From Ruminococcus sp. AF41-9 (GTDB lineage Bacteria; Bacillota; Clostridia; Lachnospirales; Lachnospiraceae), in assembly GCF_003477525.1 (NCBI RefSeq), contig NZ_QUDO01000013.1, positions 1 to 64,000 of the forward strand: a stretch of DNA of 64,000 bases. Direction: 5' to 3'. Shown here piece by piece: positions 50,717 to 61,300 of this stretch. The position numbers and the translations under genes were made by a program. A model generated the notes under the pieces. The model had not been told where the DNA came from. It saw nothing but the letters and a program-made list of their open reading frames with translations, and did not search any database. Position 1 is the first letter of the stretch, and each line of letters opens with the position of its first letter.

Positions 50717-50743
50717 GGGGACTGGCGAACAGTCCCCTTTTTA
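50717..50743 (+). terminator. Strong terminator within the cluster
   Basis: GGGGACTG (50717-50724) pairs with CAGTCCCC (50730-50737), 5-nt loop, followed by TTTTTA. It lies 25 nt upstream of the next gene's ATG, with its RBS right after it. Confidence 0.85.
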
Positions 50744-50767
50744 TATGGGAAAACAGGAGGAAATTGG

Positions 50768-52906
50768 ATGGAATGGAAGATTTATGAAGAATGGCTTGAT
50801 ATTACCCTATACCGGCAGATGACGAACCTGATTTATAAGCTGTCATCTAATGAGGAAAAATATAAAATTTATATGCAATTAAAAGAAAATGACATGTTTC
50901 TGGAAAAGCCGAAAGTAGACATGGAAACCGCTTATGGACTGCACTATCCGGGAGAAGTCCTGGAGCGCATTGGAGAACATCTGACCTTGACAAAGCAGAC
51001 ATACCGTGCCCTCGGACTTGCCCTGGCAAGGATGATGCCTTTACAGGAGACCTGTATGTTCAATGGGGCACAAAAGGATCTGTTCTGGAAAAAGATGAAA
51101 CAGATTCTTGGAGAGAAAGACCTGTTTTTGATCAGTATCAATTATATCTGTGAGGAAAAGGAAAAGAATCGGTGGAAACAGGCCATGCATGCGTATCCAT
51201 TTGAGCGAGCAGAAGAAATGCTGTTTGCCATGTCCATCCTCCCAGATGATGAAACACTGTGGGAAGGCATAAAACAGAAACTTGCTGACAGCTTTTCAAA
51301 GAACCGGAAGATATCCGTATTTACTGAATGGAATCTTTTCGTGTGGATGGTAGGCAAAGTAATGACCAAGCTTAAAGGGTATCGTAAAAAGGATCTGGAT
51401 ATCCTGAAACTGCTGGCAAAGTTAGCAGTCACAAATGCTAAAAATGCGGATGCCGTTTTGGAAAAACGTATGCGTATGTTTGGATATTCCGACAAAGAGA
51501 CCGCTTTTTTAAATTTTGTACTGATGTATTTTGTAGAGAGACCCGATCGGATAAGCCTTTCAGGGTTGACAGCAGAAAAAATTGGTCTGAATGTATTAGA
51601 GGCATTTTTGCCCGGAAAAGAGACATATCCAGAAGAAGCATATGTACTTTGTTCACGGATTTTAAGAACATATGGGAAACTTTCTGTCCGTATCGACGGT
51701 AAAGAACGGCTGGAAAAATGCATGAATGAAACGTTCAGGGTGGAAAATGTAAAAACGTTTCTTACGTTGTTTCCATTTAGAAGTAATGAACCGGAAGAGT
51801 GGCACTACATTGATCTGACAGAAGAAAAATGGGATCCTCTGGTAAAAGAACTCTCTTCGGAAGAATTTGAAGCGTGTGTTACAGATACTCTGAAAGGCAA
51901 AACATACAGTACGAAAAGTTTGTTGAAGTATCTGGAACGTTATGAAAACCTTACAGGAAAAAGATACCAGGATGTTTTCTGGAAAAAGAGTGAGCCGGAA
52001 CTACATGTGGTTTTCAACCGGCTGATCCTGCATGGGATTTTGGATGGAAAAAAGTATCTGGAAGAGTTTGTAAAGGATTATAAAAATGAAGATCCAGATT
52101 TGGAAAAGAAATGGGAATTTATGGCAGGATATTTAAAAAGTGAAATAAAGGGTCTTTGTAATGAGCATTCCTATCCTATGCTGAAATTTCTGATCAATGA
52201 GATTGGAATGGATGGATGTGAATTCTTAAGCCCCTGGAGGATTTTAAAGGAAACTTTCTCCTTGGGATACTATGCTATCCAACATAGAGAGTGCGAATTT
52301 TTTTCGCCAGTTCTGGGAAAAGAGGAACACTGGGAACTGTTTTCAATGGTAGAAAAGAAGTTCTTTTATGAATATCCGGATATTTATCCAGAATACCTGA
52401 CGGCCTTACTTTTAAAGGAAAGTACAGCACTTTGGATGGAACAGTCAGAAGCATATGAGCTTTCCAAATTGCTTCTCCCATTTATAAGCGATTCTTATCG
52501 AAGGGAAACCCTGTATCAGAAATATATGACAGAAGAGGATCGGAAAAGATATCAGGAACGGAAAGAATGGCTGAAGGAACAGAAAAAACGGATGGAACGC
52601 TGGAAAACTGAAAAAAACATCAAACAGCAGTTTAACCAGATGTTACGGGAAAACAGGAAAACGGATAAGGAGCTTCAGTCTATTTATGAGTTTTACAAGA
52701 ACGGGCGGTATTCATATGGCTATAAGAAACTCTACTGTAAGATCGTTTCCTCGTATTTAAAAGATGATTTCGCAGGAACAGCGAAAAAGCCTATGGCAAA
52801 AAAGGAAGCTCTGTATCTTCTTAAACTAGCAGAAAATATGTACCAGGACGAATGCATGGAGTTAACGGAGATTAACGGATTAATAGAAAGGGCAGAGGTA
52901 GCATGA
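50768..52906 (+). CDS. Large helical protein of unknown function
   Basis: 712 aa, soluble, predominantly helical, with no recognised motif. The middle resembles an alpha-solenoid (many Leu-rich ~35-residue segments), and residues ~590-650 form a very charged coiled coil ('RYQERKEWLKEQKKRMERWK'). ATG 50768 has AGGAGG; the longer ORF upstream overlaps the terminator. Its last 4 nt overlap the next gene (ATGATGA), so both are made together. Perhaps a scaffold or sensor for the AAA+/VWA pair (inference). Confidence 0.75.
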   Translation: MEWKIYEEWLDITLYRQMTNLIYKLSSNEEKYKIYMQLKENDMFLEKPKVDMETAYGLHYPGEVLERIGEHLTLTKQTYRALGLALARMMPLQETCMFNGAQKDLFWKKMKQILGEKDLFLISINYICEEKEKNRWKQAMHAYPFERAEEMLFAMSILPDDETLWEGIKQKLADSFSKNRKISVFTEWNLFVWMVGKVMTKLKGYRKKDLDILKLLAKLAVTNAKNADAVLEKRMRMFGYSDKETAFLNFVLMYFVERPDRISLSGLTAEKIGLNVLEAFLPGKETYPEEAYVLCSRILRTYGKLSVRIDGKERLEKCMNETFRVENVKTFLTLFPFRSNEPEEWHYIDLTEEKWDPLVKELSSEEFEACVTDTLKGKTYSTKSLLKYLERYENLTGKRYQDVFWKKSEPELHVVFNRLILHGILDGKKYLEEFVKDYKNEDPDLEKKWEFMAGYLKSEIKGLCNEHSYPMLKFLINEIGMDGCEFLSPWRILKETFSLGYYAIQHRECEFFSPVLGKEEHWELFSMVEKKFFYEYPDIYPEYLTALLLKESTALWMEQSEAYELSKLLLPFISDSYRRETLYQKYMTEEDRKRYQERKEWLKEQKKRMERWKTEKNIKQQFNQMLRENRKTDKELQSIYEFYKNGRYSYGYKKLYCKIVSSYLKDDFAGTAKKPMAKKEALYLLKLAENMYQDECMELTEINGLIERAEVA

Positions 52907-55338
52907 TGATTGAAAGAATATTAAAGCACATGAATATTTACAAGGAAATGAAAAATGCAGCAATTCCCTTGAAACTGATAGGAAAGAAAGGGGAAGATTT
53001 CTGTATGAATGCAGCCAGATTGGTAAATCAGCAAGAACTTTCCGGTCTGATGGAGGGGTTAAATGAGGAGACGATTTCTTCTCTGATGGACGATCCGGAA
53101 ATGCTCACCTACTTGGGAAAAATGAACAAAAAGGATTTTTCTATTTTAGAACCAGACCGCATCAGAATGATAGTAGAATGTGCAGGAAATGAAAAGCTGT
53201 CCGAATTTCCCTATGAAAAAATTGAAAAAGTATTGGCAGATAAGGAAATCCCGGACCGGATTGTATATGTTTATCTGAAATATTATGCTTTTCTGGAACC
53301 GAAAGAAGAGTTAAAGAAACAGCTTGTAGCAAGTCTTGAGACCTGCATTGGTGAGTTTGATGTTGCCCGGGCGGGGATAAAGATACGCATGCTTTTGATA
53401 AATCCGGCTTTTTCAACGGAGCTTCTTTATGAGCTGCTCAAGGATGAGGAATCATTGGCATTACTTTTGAAGCAGGATCTGATGGAACTTGTAAATTATT
53501 TATCCGAGTTTTGTAAAGAAACGGAAAGCTTAAATAAGAAACAGCTGGAAGAACTAAGCCGGCATCCAAAAGAAATTCGGAATGGACTGGAAGTGATTCT
53601 CACTCAGATTCCAAAAGAATGGCAGGCCTCTTTTCTTCACTTGTGGCTTTGGAACGAATCATTATATGCAGACATTCCAAAGCTGATAAGATTTTTGACA
53701 GGTCCGGATGCAGATTTTGAAAAGATTTCAAATGGAAAGGCAGCCTATGTGAACACTCTGTATGGAAATCCGCTTCCAGATATGGATCTTTATGAGCTGA
53801 CTTTGGAAAAGACAGAGCTTATCCTGTATGCCATTACGAAACGGAAGAAACATTTCCTGGAACTTTTGCGAAAGAATGGAGACTGGCTTATAAACCTTGA
53901 CAGGAATTCGTTGATTCTGGATGAAGAGGTTTATAAAAGATGCCTGAATCTAAATACTTTAAACGAGCAAAATTTAAGGGATTGTGAATATATGGTAGTT
54001 CCCTGGAGAAAGAGTGAAGAATCACTGTTTTCGAAGCCTCGTGTATTTGAAGAATTGAAAATCCTGTACAATGTAAAAGCAGTCTATATAGACCTGTATG
54101 ATCGTTTAGCATACTCCAAAAGTGATGATCGTCTTCGGGTGATCCGTGAGTTGATAAAAAGAGACTGCCTGACAGATGCATTAGAGGAAAATCAGATTGA
54201 GCGATTGGCAGAAGCTTTGTCAAAAAAGTCGCTTTCCAGATGGATGCAGGAGGATTTTAAAAACATTCTGGATCTTCGGCATGAAACAGCCATATGGATT
54301 CTGATATTTTTAATGGATTTTACTGAACTTTTAAAAGAGCTTACAAGGGATAATCAGGTTTACTTCCTTTTACATAACCAGAATCTTTTAAATGGCTGTT
54401 CCGGATTACCTGCATTGATGGACAAACTGCTGGCCCAGGATCCTTCCTGGAAGAATTTAAAGACAGAATTGAATATTTCGGATGCTTTTGTCGCGGAAAA
54501 TAAATCCAATATCCAGAAATTCATTTATGAAGGTGGCGCTGAGATCATGACTTCCTTTCTGAACAGGCAGCCGAAAAAGAAGGAAGAAATCCGAAGAATC
54601 GTAAATGCTGAGTTATTAGGAAAATTCATGGAGCTGAAATACCATGGAGGAGATCTGGGACGGGAAATTGCTTTTCCAATAAAAAGAGATACAGAAGAAA
54701 TCTGGAAAGAAAAGCTGCTGCGCGTGGATTGTGGATGGGAAATCTGGGAAGAGGACAGCCTGCTTCCGGTCATGCAGATAGGAGAAGTACCGCTGCGCAG
54801 CTGTATTTCCTATCGGAATGGTCCAAATTGTGATTGTCTGTTATCCTGTTTTGATGCAAATAAAAAAATTATATTTATCAAACACAATGGTAAAATTGTA
54901 TTTCGTGCAATCCTCCGTCTGACAAAGGGATCTTTTGTAGCTGCGGATGAAAGGAAGACGATTGAGTTTGTTGATGTGACTGTCAAAAGCGAACCACATG
55001 AAAATAAAGCAGAAGAACTGGTCTTGTTTTTGGAACGTTATTATCAAAGTGGACTTAGCGAACAGGAAATACGAAAAGCAGTAAATTTAACAGTTATGCT
55101 GGTAAGAGAAAAAGCAGAAAAACTTGGAGCAAGGCTTGTACTTAGCAGCAGTTATAAGAATGTTCTGGAAAATAAAAACTATGTTTTGACAAACTTTTAT
55201 ATGTACATTTCTGCATCAAAAAATGGAAGCCAGTATCTGGATAGCCTTGGAGGGGCAGCTGGTGTCAGTGCTTCCGGAAGCTATACTTGTAATACATTTT
55301 TGTTAGAAGCAGAAGAGAGGAGAGAAGAGAGCTTATGA
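52903..55338 (+). CDS. Large protein with PcfJ-like C-terminus, function unknown
   Basis: 811 aa. The first ~550 residues are helical repeats ('AARLVNQQELSGLMEGLNEE', 'MIVECAGNEKLSEFPYEKIE'). The C-terminal part has 'EVPLRSCISYRNGPNCDCLL', 'SCFDANKKIIFIKHNGKIVF' and 'RAILRLTKGSF', a pattern reminiscent of the C-terminal region of PcfJ-like proteins of mobile elements, with conserved Cys and a mixed beta core. It overlaps both neighbours by 4 nt. Assignment is weak. Confidence 0.72.
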   Translation: MMIERILKHMNIYKEMKNAAIPLKLIGKKGEDFCMNAARLVNQQELSGLMEGLNEETISSLMDDPEMLTYLGKMNKKDFSILEPDRIRMIVECAGNEKLSEFPYEKIEKVLADKEIPDRIVYVYLKYYAFLEPKEELKKQLVASLETCIGEFDVARAGIKIRMLLINPAFSTELLYELLKDEESLALLLKQDLMELVNYLSEFCKETESLNKKQLEELSRHPKEIRNGLEVILTQIPKEWQASFLHLWLWNESLYADIPKLIRFLTGPDADFEKISNGKAAYVNTLYGNPLPDMDLYELTLEKTELILYAITKRKKHFLELLRKNGDWLINLDRNSLILDEEVYKRCLNLNTLNEQNLRDCEYMVVPWRKSEESLFSKPRVFEELKILYNVKAVYIDLYDRLAYSKSDDRLRVIRELIKRDCLTDALEENQIERLAEALSKKSLSRWMQEDFKNILDLRHETAIWILIFLMDFTELLKELTRDNQVYFLLHNQNLLNGCSGLPALMDKLLAQDPSWKNLKTELNISDAFVAENKSNIQKFIYEGGAEIMTSFLNRQPKKKEEIRRIVNAELLGKFMELKYHGGDLGREIAFPIKRDTEEIWKEKLLRVDCGWEIWEEDSLLPVMQIGEVPLRSCISYRNGPNCDCLLSCFDANKKIIFIKHNGKIVFRAILRLTKGSFVAADERKTIEFVDVTVKSEPHENKAEELVLFLERYYQSGLSEQEIRKAVNLTVMLVREKAEKLGARLVLSSSYKNVLENKNYVLTNFYMYISASKNGSQYLDSLGGAAGVSASGSYTCNTFLLEAEERREESL

Positions 55339-55547
55339 ATATACGAAGAGCAGGAAGAAAAGTAGTAAAAAATCAACATAAAAAGTATGGCATATATCGG
55401 ATTGGTTTTGTAAATATTTATGGTGAAGAAGATGAAACAGAATTGGACGCCATGAACATCAATGATCTGGAAAGATTATGGCTGTCTCTTTGTCCGGAAT
55501 TTGAGTGCAAGGGAAACAGTGTATGCTATGTGGAACGGGTAGGTTAA
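55335..55547 (+). CDS. Small protein ending the cluster
   Basis: 70 aa: 'KKYGIYRIGFVNIYGEEDET' and 'LDAMNINDLERLWLSLCPEF', a compact alpha/beta protein. Start overlaps the upstream stop (TTATGAAT). It closes the ~14-kb gene cluster. Function unknown. Confidence 0.7.
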   Translation: MNIRRAGRKVVKNQHKKYGIYRIGFVNIYGEEDETELDAMNINDLERLWLSLCPEFECKGNSVCYVERVG

Positions 55548-55680
55548 AAAACACCCGATGCAACTCGGGGAAAAAGTGTCTTGTAAAGGTCATTCATTGA
55601 TGCTAAGATAAAATAAACAAAAGCTTTTTCGAAAATTTCTTCATAACATAAAAAGAATAAAGTGGGAGGTGACAGCGAAC

Positions 55681-56526
55681 GTGGCAGATGAAAAAATTGT
55701 GCCAGAGAACGGATTGGAAGTACGTTACGAAAGATATAAAGGTATTATTAAGAATTTTACACTCATGAGTGACATATTTATGAGAAATGTTTTCAAACAG
55801 AGAGAATGCCTGGAATATGTTCTGCAGGTCATTATGGAAAAACAGGATCTGAAAGTAATTGATCAGATCATCCAGAAGGATTATAAGAATCTGCAGGGAC
55901 GATCTGCAATCATGGACTGTGTTGCCAGAGATTCCGAAGGCAAACAGTTTGACGTGGAGATCCAGCAGGATAATGAAGGTGCATCACCTAAGAGGGCACG
56001 TTACCATAGTGGTTTGATGGACATGAACACTTTAAATCCGGGTCAGGATTTTGATGAATTACCGGAAAGCTATGTGATCTTTATTACCAGGGATGACATC
56101 CTTGGGTATGGCTTTCCTATTTACCATATTGACAGGCATATCAAAGAAGCCGATGATAGCTTTCAGGACGAAGCACATATTATATATGTGAATTCCAGAA
56201 AACAGGAAGACACAGAACTTGGGAGACTTATGCATGATCTGCATTGTAAGAATGCTGATGAAATGCACAGTCCGGTTCTTGCAAAACGGGTACATGAATT
56301 AAAAGACACGCAGAAAGGAGTTGAGCTTATGTGCCATGAGATGGAGAAAATCTACAGTGAGGGAATGGAAAGTGGGGAGAAACGTGGTGAACTCAAAAAA
56401 GCAAAAGAAACAGCACTTTCACTTGCAGAAATGGGTCTGCCTGTTGAAAAAATTGCAAAAGCTGTAAATCATAATGTGAATGAAGTCCAAAAATGGATTG
56501 ATGAAACTTTGTGTGTAACAAAATAA
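55681..56526 (+). CDS. Rpn/PD-(D/E)XK nuclease family transposase-like protein
   Basis: 281 aa of the PDDEXK_2/Rpn type: 'MSDIFMRNVFKQRECLEYVL', 'DCVARDSEGKQFDVEIQQDN' (D-x..-E-x-Q active site), 'RARYHSGLMDMNTLNPGQDF' and 'YVIFITRDD'. These proteins occur in many Clostridial copies and are linked to recombination or defence. GTG 55681 is chosen since GGGAGGT lies at proper spacing; GTG 55669 overlaps it. Its 3' end is duplicated in degraded form at 61874-62109. A terminator follows. Confidence 0.88.
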   Translation: MADEKIVPENGLEVRYERYKGIIKNFTLMSDIFMRNVFKQRECLEYVLQVIMEKQDLKVIDQIIQKDYKNLQGRSAIMDCVARDSEGKQFDVEIQQDNEGASPKRARYHSGLMDMNTLNPGQDFDELPESYVIFITRDDILGYGFPIYHIDRHIKEADDSFQDEAHIIYVNSRKQEDTELGRLMHDLHCKNADEMHSPVLAKRVHELKDTQKGVELMCHEMEKIYSEGMESGEKRGELKKAKETALSLAEMGLPVEKIAKAVNHNVNEVQKWIDETLCVTK

Positions 56527-56546
56527 TTGAAAAATCATTATAAAAG

Positions 56547-56574
56547 GGCAGGTCAGATTAGACTTGCCTTTTTG
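56547..56574 (+). terminator. Terminator after the nuclease gene
   Basis: GGCAGGTC pairs with GACTTGCC (one G-U), followed by TTTTT. A related hairpin lies after the degraded copy at 62127-62149. Confidence 0.7.
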
Positions 56575-56778
56575 CAATACAGTATATTTAGTTTTTTCAA
56601 AAAAGATGAAGGAGCAAATATGGGACAAAGATCTGTTCGAATAAATACTTTCTTTGTCTATAATTTGTGATTTTTGTTGTTTTATTTCGTATTATTTTTA
56701 AGAGTTAAAATTGCGTATTTAAAATTCAAGCTCTAATTGTAACAAAATAGTTCTAGCCCAAAATTAGAAGGAGAACAT

Positions 56779-57243
56779 ATGCATATGATCATCAAAAAAA
56801 GAAAAATGTCTATCTTTATTGCAAAGTCCTTACATTGCCCCATATTCAATCAAAAGTATAGATAATGAAGCGTTACATGAAGAAGAATTGGAAAAAATAG
56901 TTGTTTCAGCCAATGAACTCACAGTCCATTCCGTTGAAAAAAATTGCAACAATATCGTATTCGTTGCCATAAGAATGGTAATATAGCTGCTTTTACAATA
57001 AAAAATTTTACAAAAGATCAATTATTTTTAACTGAATACCTGCAAAATAAACTGCATTTATTTAATGAATTGATATATTTCCCTAAAAATCAAGGTTTTT
57101 ATAGGATTTTGAAACAAAAACAGGTAGTATTTGACACTACCTTTCAAAAATGGGAGGGGAACAATGGAAATAAACGGAGTTACCATACAAATGCTTCCTG
57201 CTGCCTCGGGAGATTGTATATATTTGGAATTTCCAGATCCTGA
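56779..57243 (+). pseudogene. Small frameshifted gene ahead of the MBL gene
   Basis: Reading 'YIAPYSIKSIDNEALHEEEL', 'VVSANELTVHSVEKNCNNIV', then, in another frame, 'CHKNGNIAAFTIKNFTKDQL' and 'NELIYFPKNQGFYRILKQKQ' gives a continuous ~130-aa protein. It breaks twice: near the A7 run at ~56800 and near 56965, where TTCGTTG is probably TTCCGTTG. ATG 56779 has AGAAGGAG upstream. It would be the first gene of the MBL-protease operon, overlapping or abutting the MBL start. Function unknown. Confidence 0.55.
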
Positions 57244-58303
57244 TTTTAGAATACTGATTGATGGAGGTTATGCAAAAACCTATCATAAGTACTTGAAAAA
57301 ATTTTTGCTCAATCTGGCCGCCGAAGGAAAACGATTAAATTTAATCGTAGTCACACATATAGATAATGATCATATAAATGGAATCAAATCGTTATTGCAA
57401 GAAAATGGGAACGCTAAAGATCCCCAGATTATAGGAATTGACGAGATCTGGTTTAATGGATTGGATCAGTGCATTGGTTCACGTAAATCAGAACAGACAA
57501 TGACTTTTTCCTTGGAAAATATTTTAGAAAGTATGTCTCCATCCCAAATTAACCTTGATTATGAAAATGGAAGTCAAAATATAAGTTATATTAGCGGTTG
57601 TCATCTAGCCCAATTAATTCACTCTGGAGACTATCGTTGGAATATCTCAACCCAAAACAGTCTTGTATGCAAAGAACAAACTATTTTGTTTGGAGATTTA
57701 AAAATCAAAATATTAAATCCAACCATCAAAATTTTAAACGAAATGAAAGAAGATTGGCTTCATTATCTGAGTGAAAAATGTCACAAAAATATTGAAATTA
57801 CAAAGGCATTATTATTTGATGCTGCTTTTGAGGGATTCTTTCTAAATAATGAAATTGATGTAGAAATAGAGCAAGAGGAAATTTCATATTCAGATGGATC
57901 ATCGAATTGGTTGGATGAATATACCGAAAATAAAGAAACGGAAATGGATTCAAAAACAACAAACTGTTCATCAATTGCATTATTACTTGAATATAAGAAT
58001 TTAAAAATGCTATTTCCCGGAGATAGTCCAATTCAGCTATTTGAAAACGAGCTTCCAGAGGAGTTTGACCTTATAAAGCTTCCACACCATGGTTCAGTAA
58101 AAAATATTTCCTTGGAATTTATAAAAAACACAAAGGTAAAATATTATTTATTATCTACAGACGGGAACCGGTACGGGCATCCAGGAAAAGCGGTAATTGC
58201 AAATATAATAAAGCACACGGAAAATAACACTAAATTGATAAAAAATTACAACGTTAGCTTGCTTACTGGATTAGGAGAATTAGATGAAAGTTATAACGGA
58301 TAA
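57164..58303 (+). CDS. Metallo-beta-lactamase-fold hydrolase
   Basis: 379 aa with the MBL motif THIDNDH (His65, Asp67, Asp69, His70), 'LIDGG' before it, and 'LKMLFPGDSPIQLF' plus 'LIKLPHHGSVKN' later, as in ComEC-type/RNase-Z-like hydrolases. The insert around 150-270 is unusual. ATG 57164 has GGGAGGGG; upstream codons are rejected. It overlaps the protease gene by 20 nt. MBL proteins paired with trypsin-like or STAND proteins occur in anti-phage modules such as type I Avs, so a defence role is plausible, not shown. Confidence 0.87.
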   Translation: MEINGVTIQMLPAASGDCIYLEFPDPDFRILIDGGYAKTYHKYLKKFLLNLAAEGKRLNLIVVTHIDNDHINGIKSLLQENGNAKDPQIIGIDEIWFNGLDQCIGSRKSEQTMTFSLENILESMSPSQINLDYENGSQNISYISGCHLAQLIHSGDYRWNISTQNSLVCKEQTILFGDLKIKILNPTIKILNEMKEDWLHYLSEKCHKNIEITKALLFDAAFEGFFLNNEIDVEIEQEEISYSDGSSNWLDEYTENKETEMDSKTTNCSSIALLLEYKNLKMLFPGDSPIQLFENELPEEFDLIKLPHHGSVKNISLEFIKNTKVKYYLLSTDGNRYGHPGKAVIANIIKHTENNTKLIKNYNVSLLTGLGELDESYNG

Positions 58304-61300
58304 AGAATTAGACGATACTACAGTTCAAATAAAATGCGGTGAAAACTACGGTACCGCATTTTTAATAAATGAAAACACAGCAATAACGGTGAAACATTGT
58401 CTTTATAATGACAAAGAAAAAAAATATGAAACAAATGCCGTGTTATTAGTTTACATAAATAATGAAGAAATAAAGATTAATGTAATTGTAGATAAACTGT
58501 TTGATAGTCGCTTTGACGAATTAGTTGTACTACATTGTGAAGAAAAAATTAATGTTCCAACACTTTATCTTGCATATGCAGATATCTGTATGTTTGAAGA
58601 CTTAAAAGCAATTGGGTTTGGAAACAGCTATGAACGCAAAAAAAGATGGATTAAACTACAAAATAGTAATTTTATAAATAATGATATTTCTGAAAATATG
58701 ATTTTAGATATGCAAAATTCCAAAGCTATAGATTATCGTGGCTTTTCTGGTGCCCTAATAGCCGATACCTATAATTATGTTGTCGGAGTAATCAAAAGTC
58801 AACTTAATGAAAATGGTAAAGCGAATGCATTGTTAGGAATTAGTCTAAAAAATCAGTTAGCATTCTGCAGAAAATATAATCTTCAAATACAGGATAGACA
58901 AAAAGCATTAGGCGATCATTGTGAAAAGGCAAGAATAACAGATTTTCGAGATGGTATAAATCAAAATGCATATTTTAAAAATAAGCAATATGAAAACATT
59001 GCTTTTTCTATAAATTCGGGAGATGAAACGGAAGGTACAAGATTTTCGGAAGAAACAACAAATCCAGATTGCAAAGAACTTAATTGGAATATTAAATATA
59101 CAAGTATCGATGGTTTATTGGGAAATTCTAATAAACGTAGAAAAGAAAGAAAAGAGTTAGCCAAGCAATGGGCCAAAGAATTTGATTGGTATCCTGGATG
59201 GCTTACAGTTCCGGCAGATTTCAGGCAACAGGTAAAAAGTTATACCAATGGAAAAGAACTTTTACAATGTAGCGAAAAAGAATTAGAATCTAATTTTGAC
59301 TACTGTAATGAATTACTGGATTTTGCTTATGAATATACAAGGAGATATAAAAAATCTTGTTTGCCTTTAGATAAAAATATTGAGAATAACTTATATAAAA
59401 TATGGGATACTTTAAATTTTCACTCGGATTGGAAAGAAAAAAACAAGAATAAATGGTTTACAGTAGGGTTATATTTACTTGAAAACTATAGACAAAATAT
59501 GGATGAAGAAAAGTGGAACAGCATTTGTGACCTGCTTAAACCTTGCACAAATTTTATAGTTGATGGCAAATATTATTTGAAACTTGAAGAAATTCTTATG
59601 AATTTATTTAAAATGGATCTGGAAAAAGTTCAGCTAGAACTGGTATCATGCTTTTTAGAAGAAATGCCTTATGAGGTACGCTTAAGATTCATTGGCGTAA
59701 TGACTGAATGTGGTCTTAATGAGGAAGCACTGAAAGCAGTAGAAGAACTTACCAACGATATACAAAAGAATAATAATGAAATAGCAGAGAGCAGTCTCCA
59801 AAACGTATATTTGAAGTCTCTGCTGGTATGTGCATTGTATTTAAAAGAACATTTACTATTTTGTATGAATCCATATAAGGAAGAAACCAGAAAAAAATGC
59901 AATGAAATTAATAATGAGATTTCTAAATATAAAAAGTATTATAACTGGGATAAAGAAAAAATTCTGTTTACAGACGGTGCATTAACCTGGTTAAAAAAAG
60001 AATCTCCAGAACCGGAATTTGAATTAAATCGGGAATCCATTACTTTGGTTAGATCTGAGAACAATTGTTGGGAAGCATATTCTGTTTTTAAAAGCATTGA
60101 ATATAGTGGATTTCCATTATATCTTCGAAGTAAAAGTTTACTGAATAATCAGCAGGATATTTTAGTAAAAAGCTTGCTATCTTACTATCCTCAATATACA
60201 TGGCAACTTTTACTTCGTCTTGGAAAAGCAGATGTGGTAAAAAAATGTATTACAAGAGAATATTTGCAATCAAAGAACAGAAAAGAAATCGATGAACTTT
60301 TTGAATATGTATATAATGCGATAATAAATAATATAGGAAAATTTCAGAAATATGATCCATGGTATGACCAAAATATTTATACCTCTATTGTAGCATCCGG
60401 AATTCCGATATTAGAAAGAATGTGTGCCGTATTGGATTCTGTGCAGCAGGGAAAAATGATAGACTTGATGATCCGATTGATCGAAGAAAATGCGGTGAAA
60501 GATCAAAGATTATTAAATCAATTCATTTCCTCTGTTATGAATCAAACCGCAGATTATATTAAAAGAACTAAAATAAATGCATTATTAACCTGCTCAATGA
60601 AAAAAAGAGAAAATATACTTGGAGTAGTACAGCTTGATCCTTTTGATGTGTTTACAGAGTATGAATTATCAAATCCATTATATAGAAAAGCTCATCTTGA
60701 ACCCAAAATTATTAAAGCAATATTTAATATAGGAAAACAACAGAAAATAAATCGAACCTCCGTATTGGCCAGAATGGGGCAGTTATATACATGGGGAAAA
60801 TTAACCAAAGAACAAGAAGTTGCTTTTGGAGAACTATTATGGAGTAAACTTAATGAAGATACGCAGTTGCCAGATCTAGAACAATATTATTTTTTTGTAT
60901 TTATGAAATGGCCACATCCAGAAGAAATAGATCCCTTAAAAAGAATAAAAAAGAGTTTTATCAGTGAAAAAGTATCTTCAAAATGGAAAGAGGATATAAG
61001 AGGCAGGAATTTTACTGAAATATCATATTGGGAACAACTGGCGGTTTGGAATAGGTACTATGTAGATGAATGGTCTGCGAAAGAAAAAAAATGGTTTTTG
61101 GAACTGTTCATCGACTGTTGTTCAGATATGGTAAAATATTGGAAAGAAAGCAAATTCGATTTTCAATTTACTTTTTCAAAATGGCATATGAAAATGATGA
61201 TTCGTGCGATTGCATCTTTTGGCAGAAATGGATGGAAGGGAGTTAATCCGGTTCAGTCAAAAAAACTATGTACTCTGCTAAAAGAATTCTATGACGAAGG

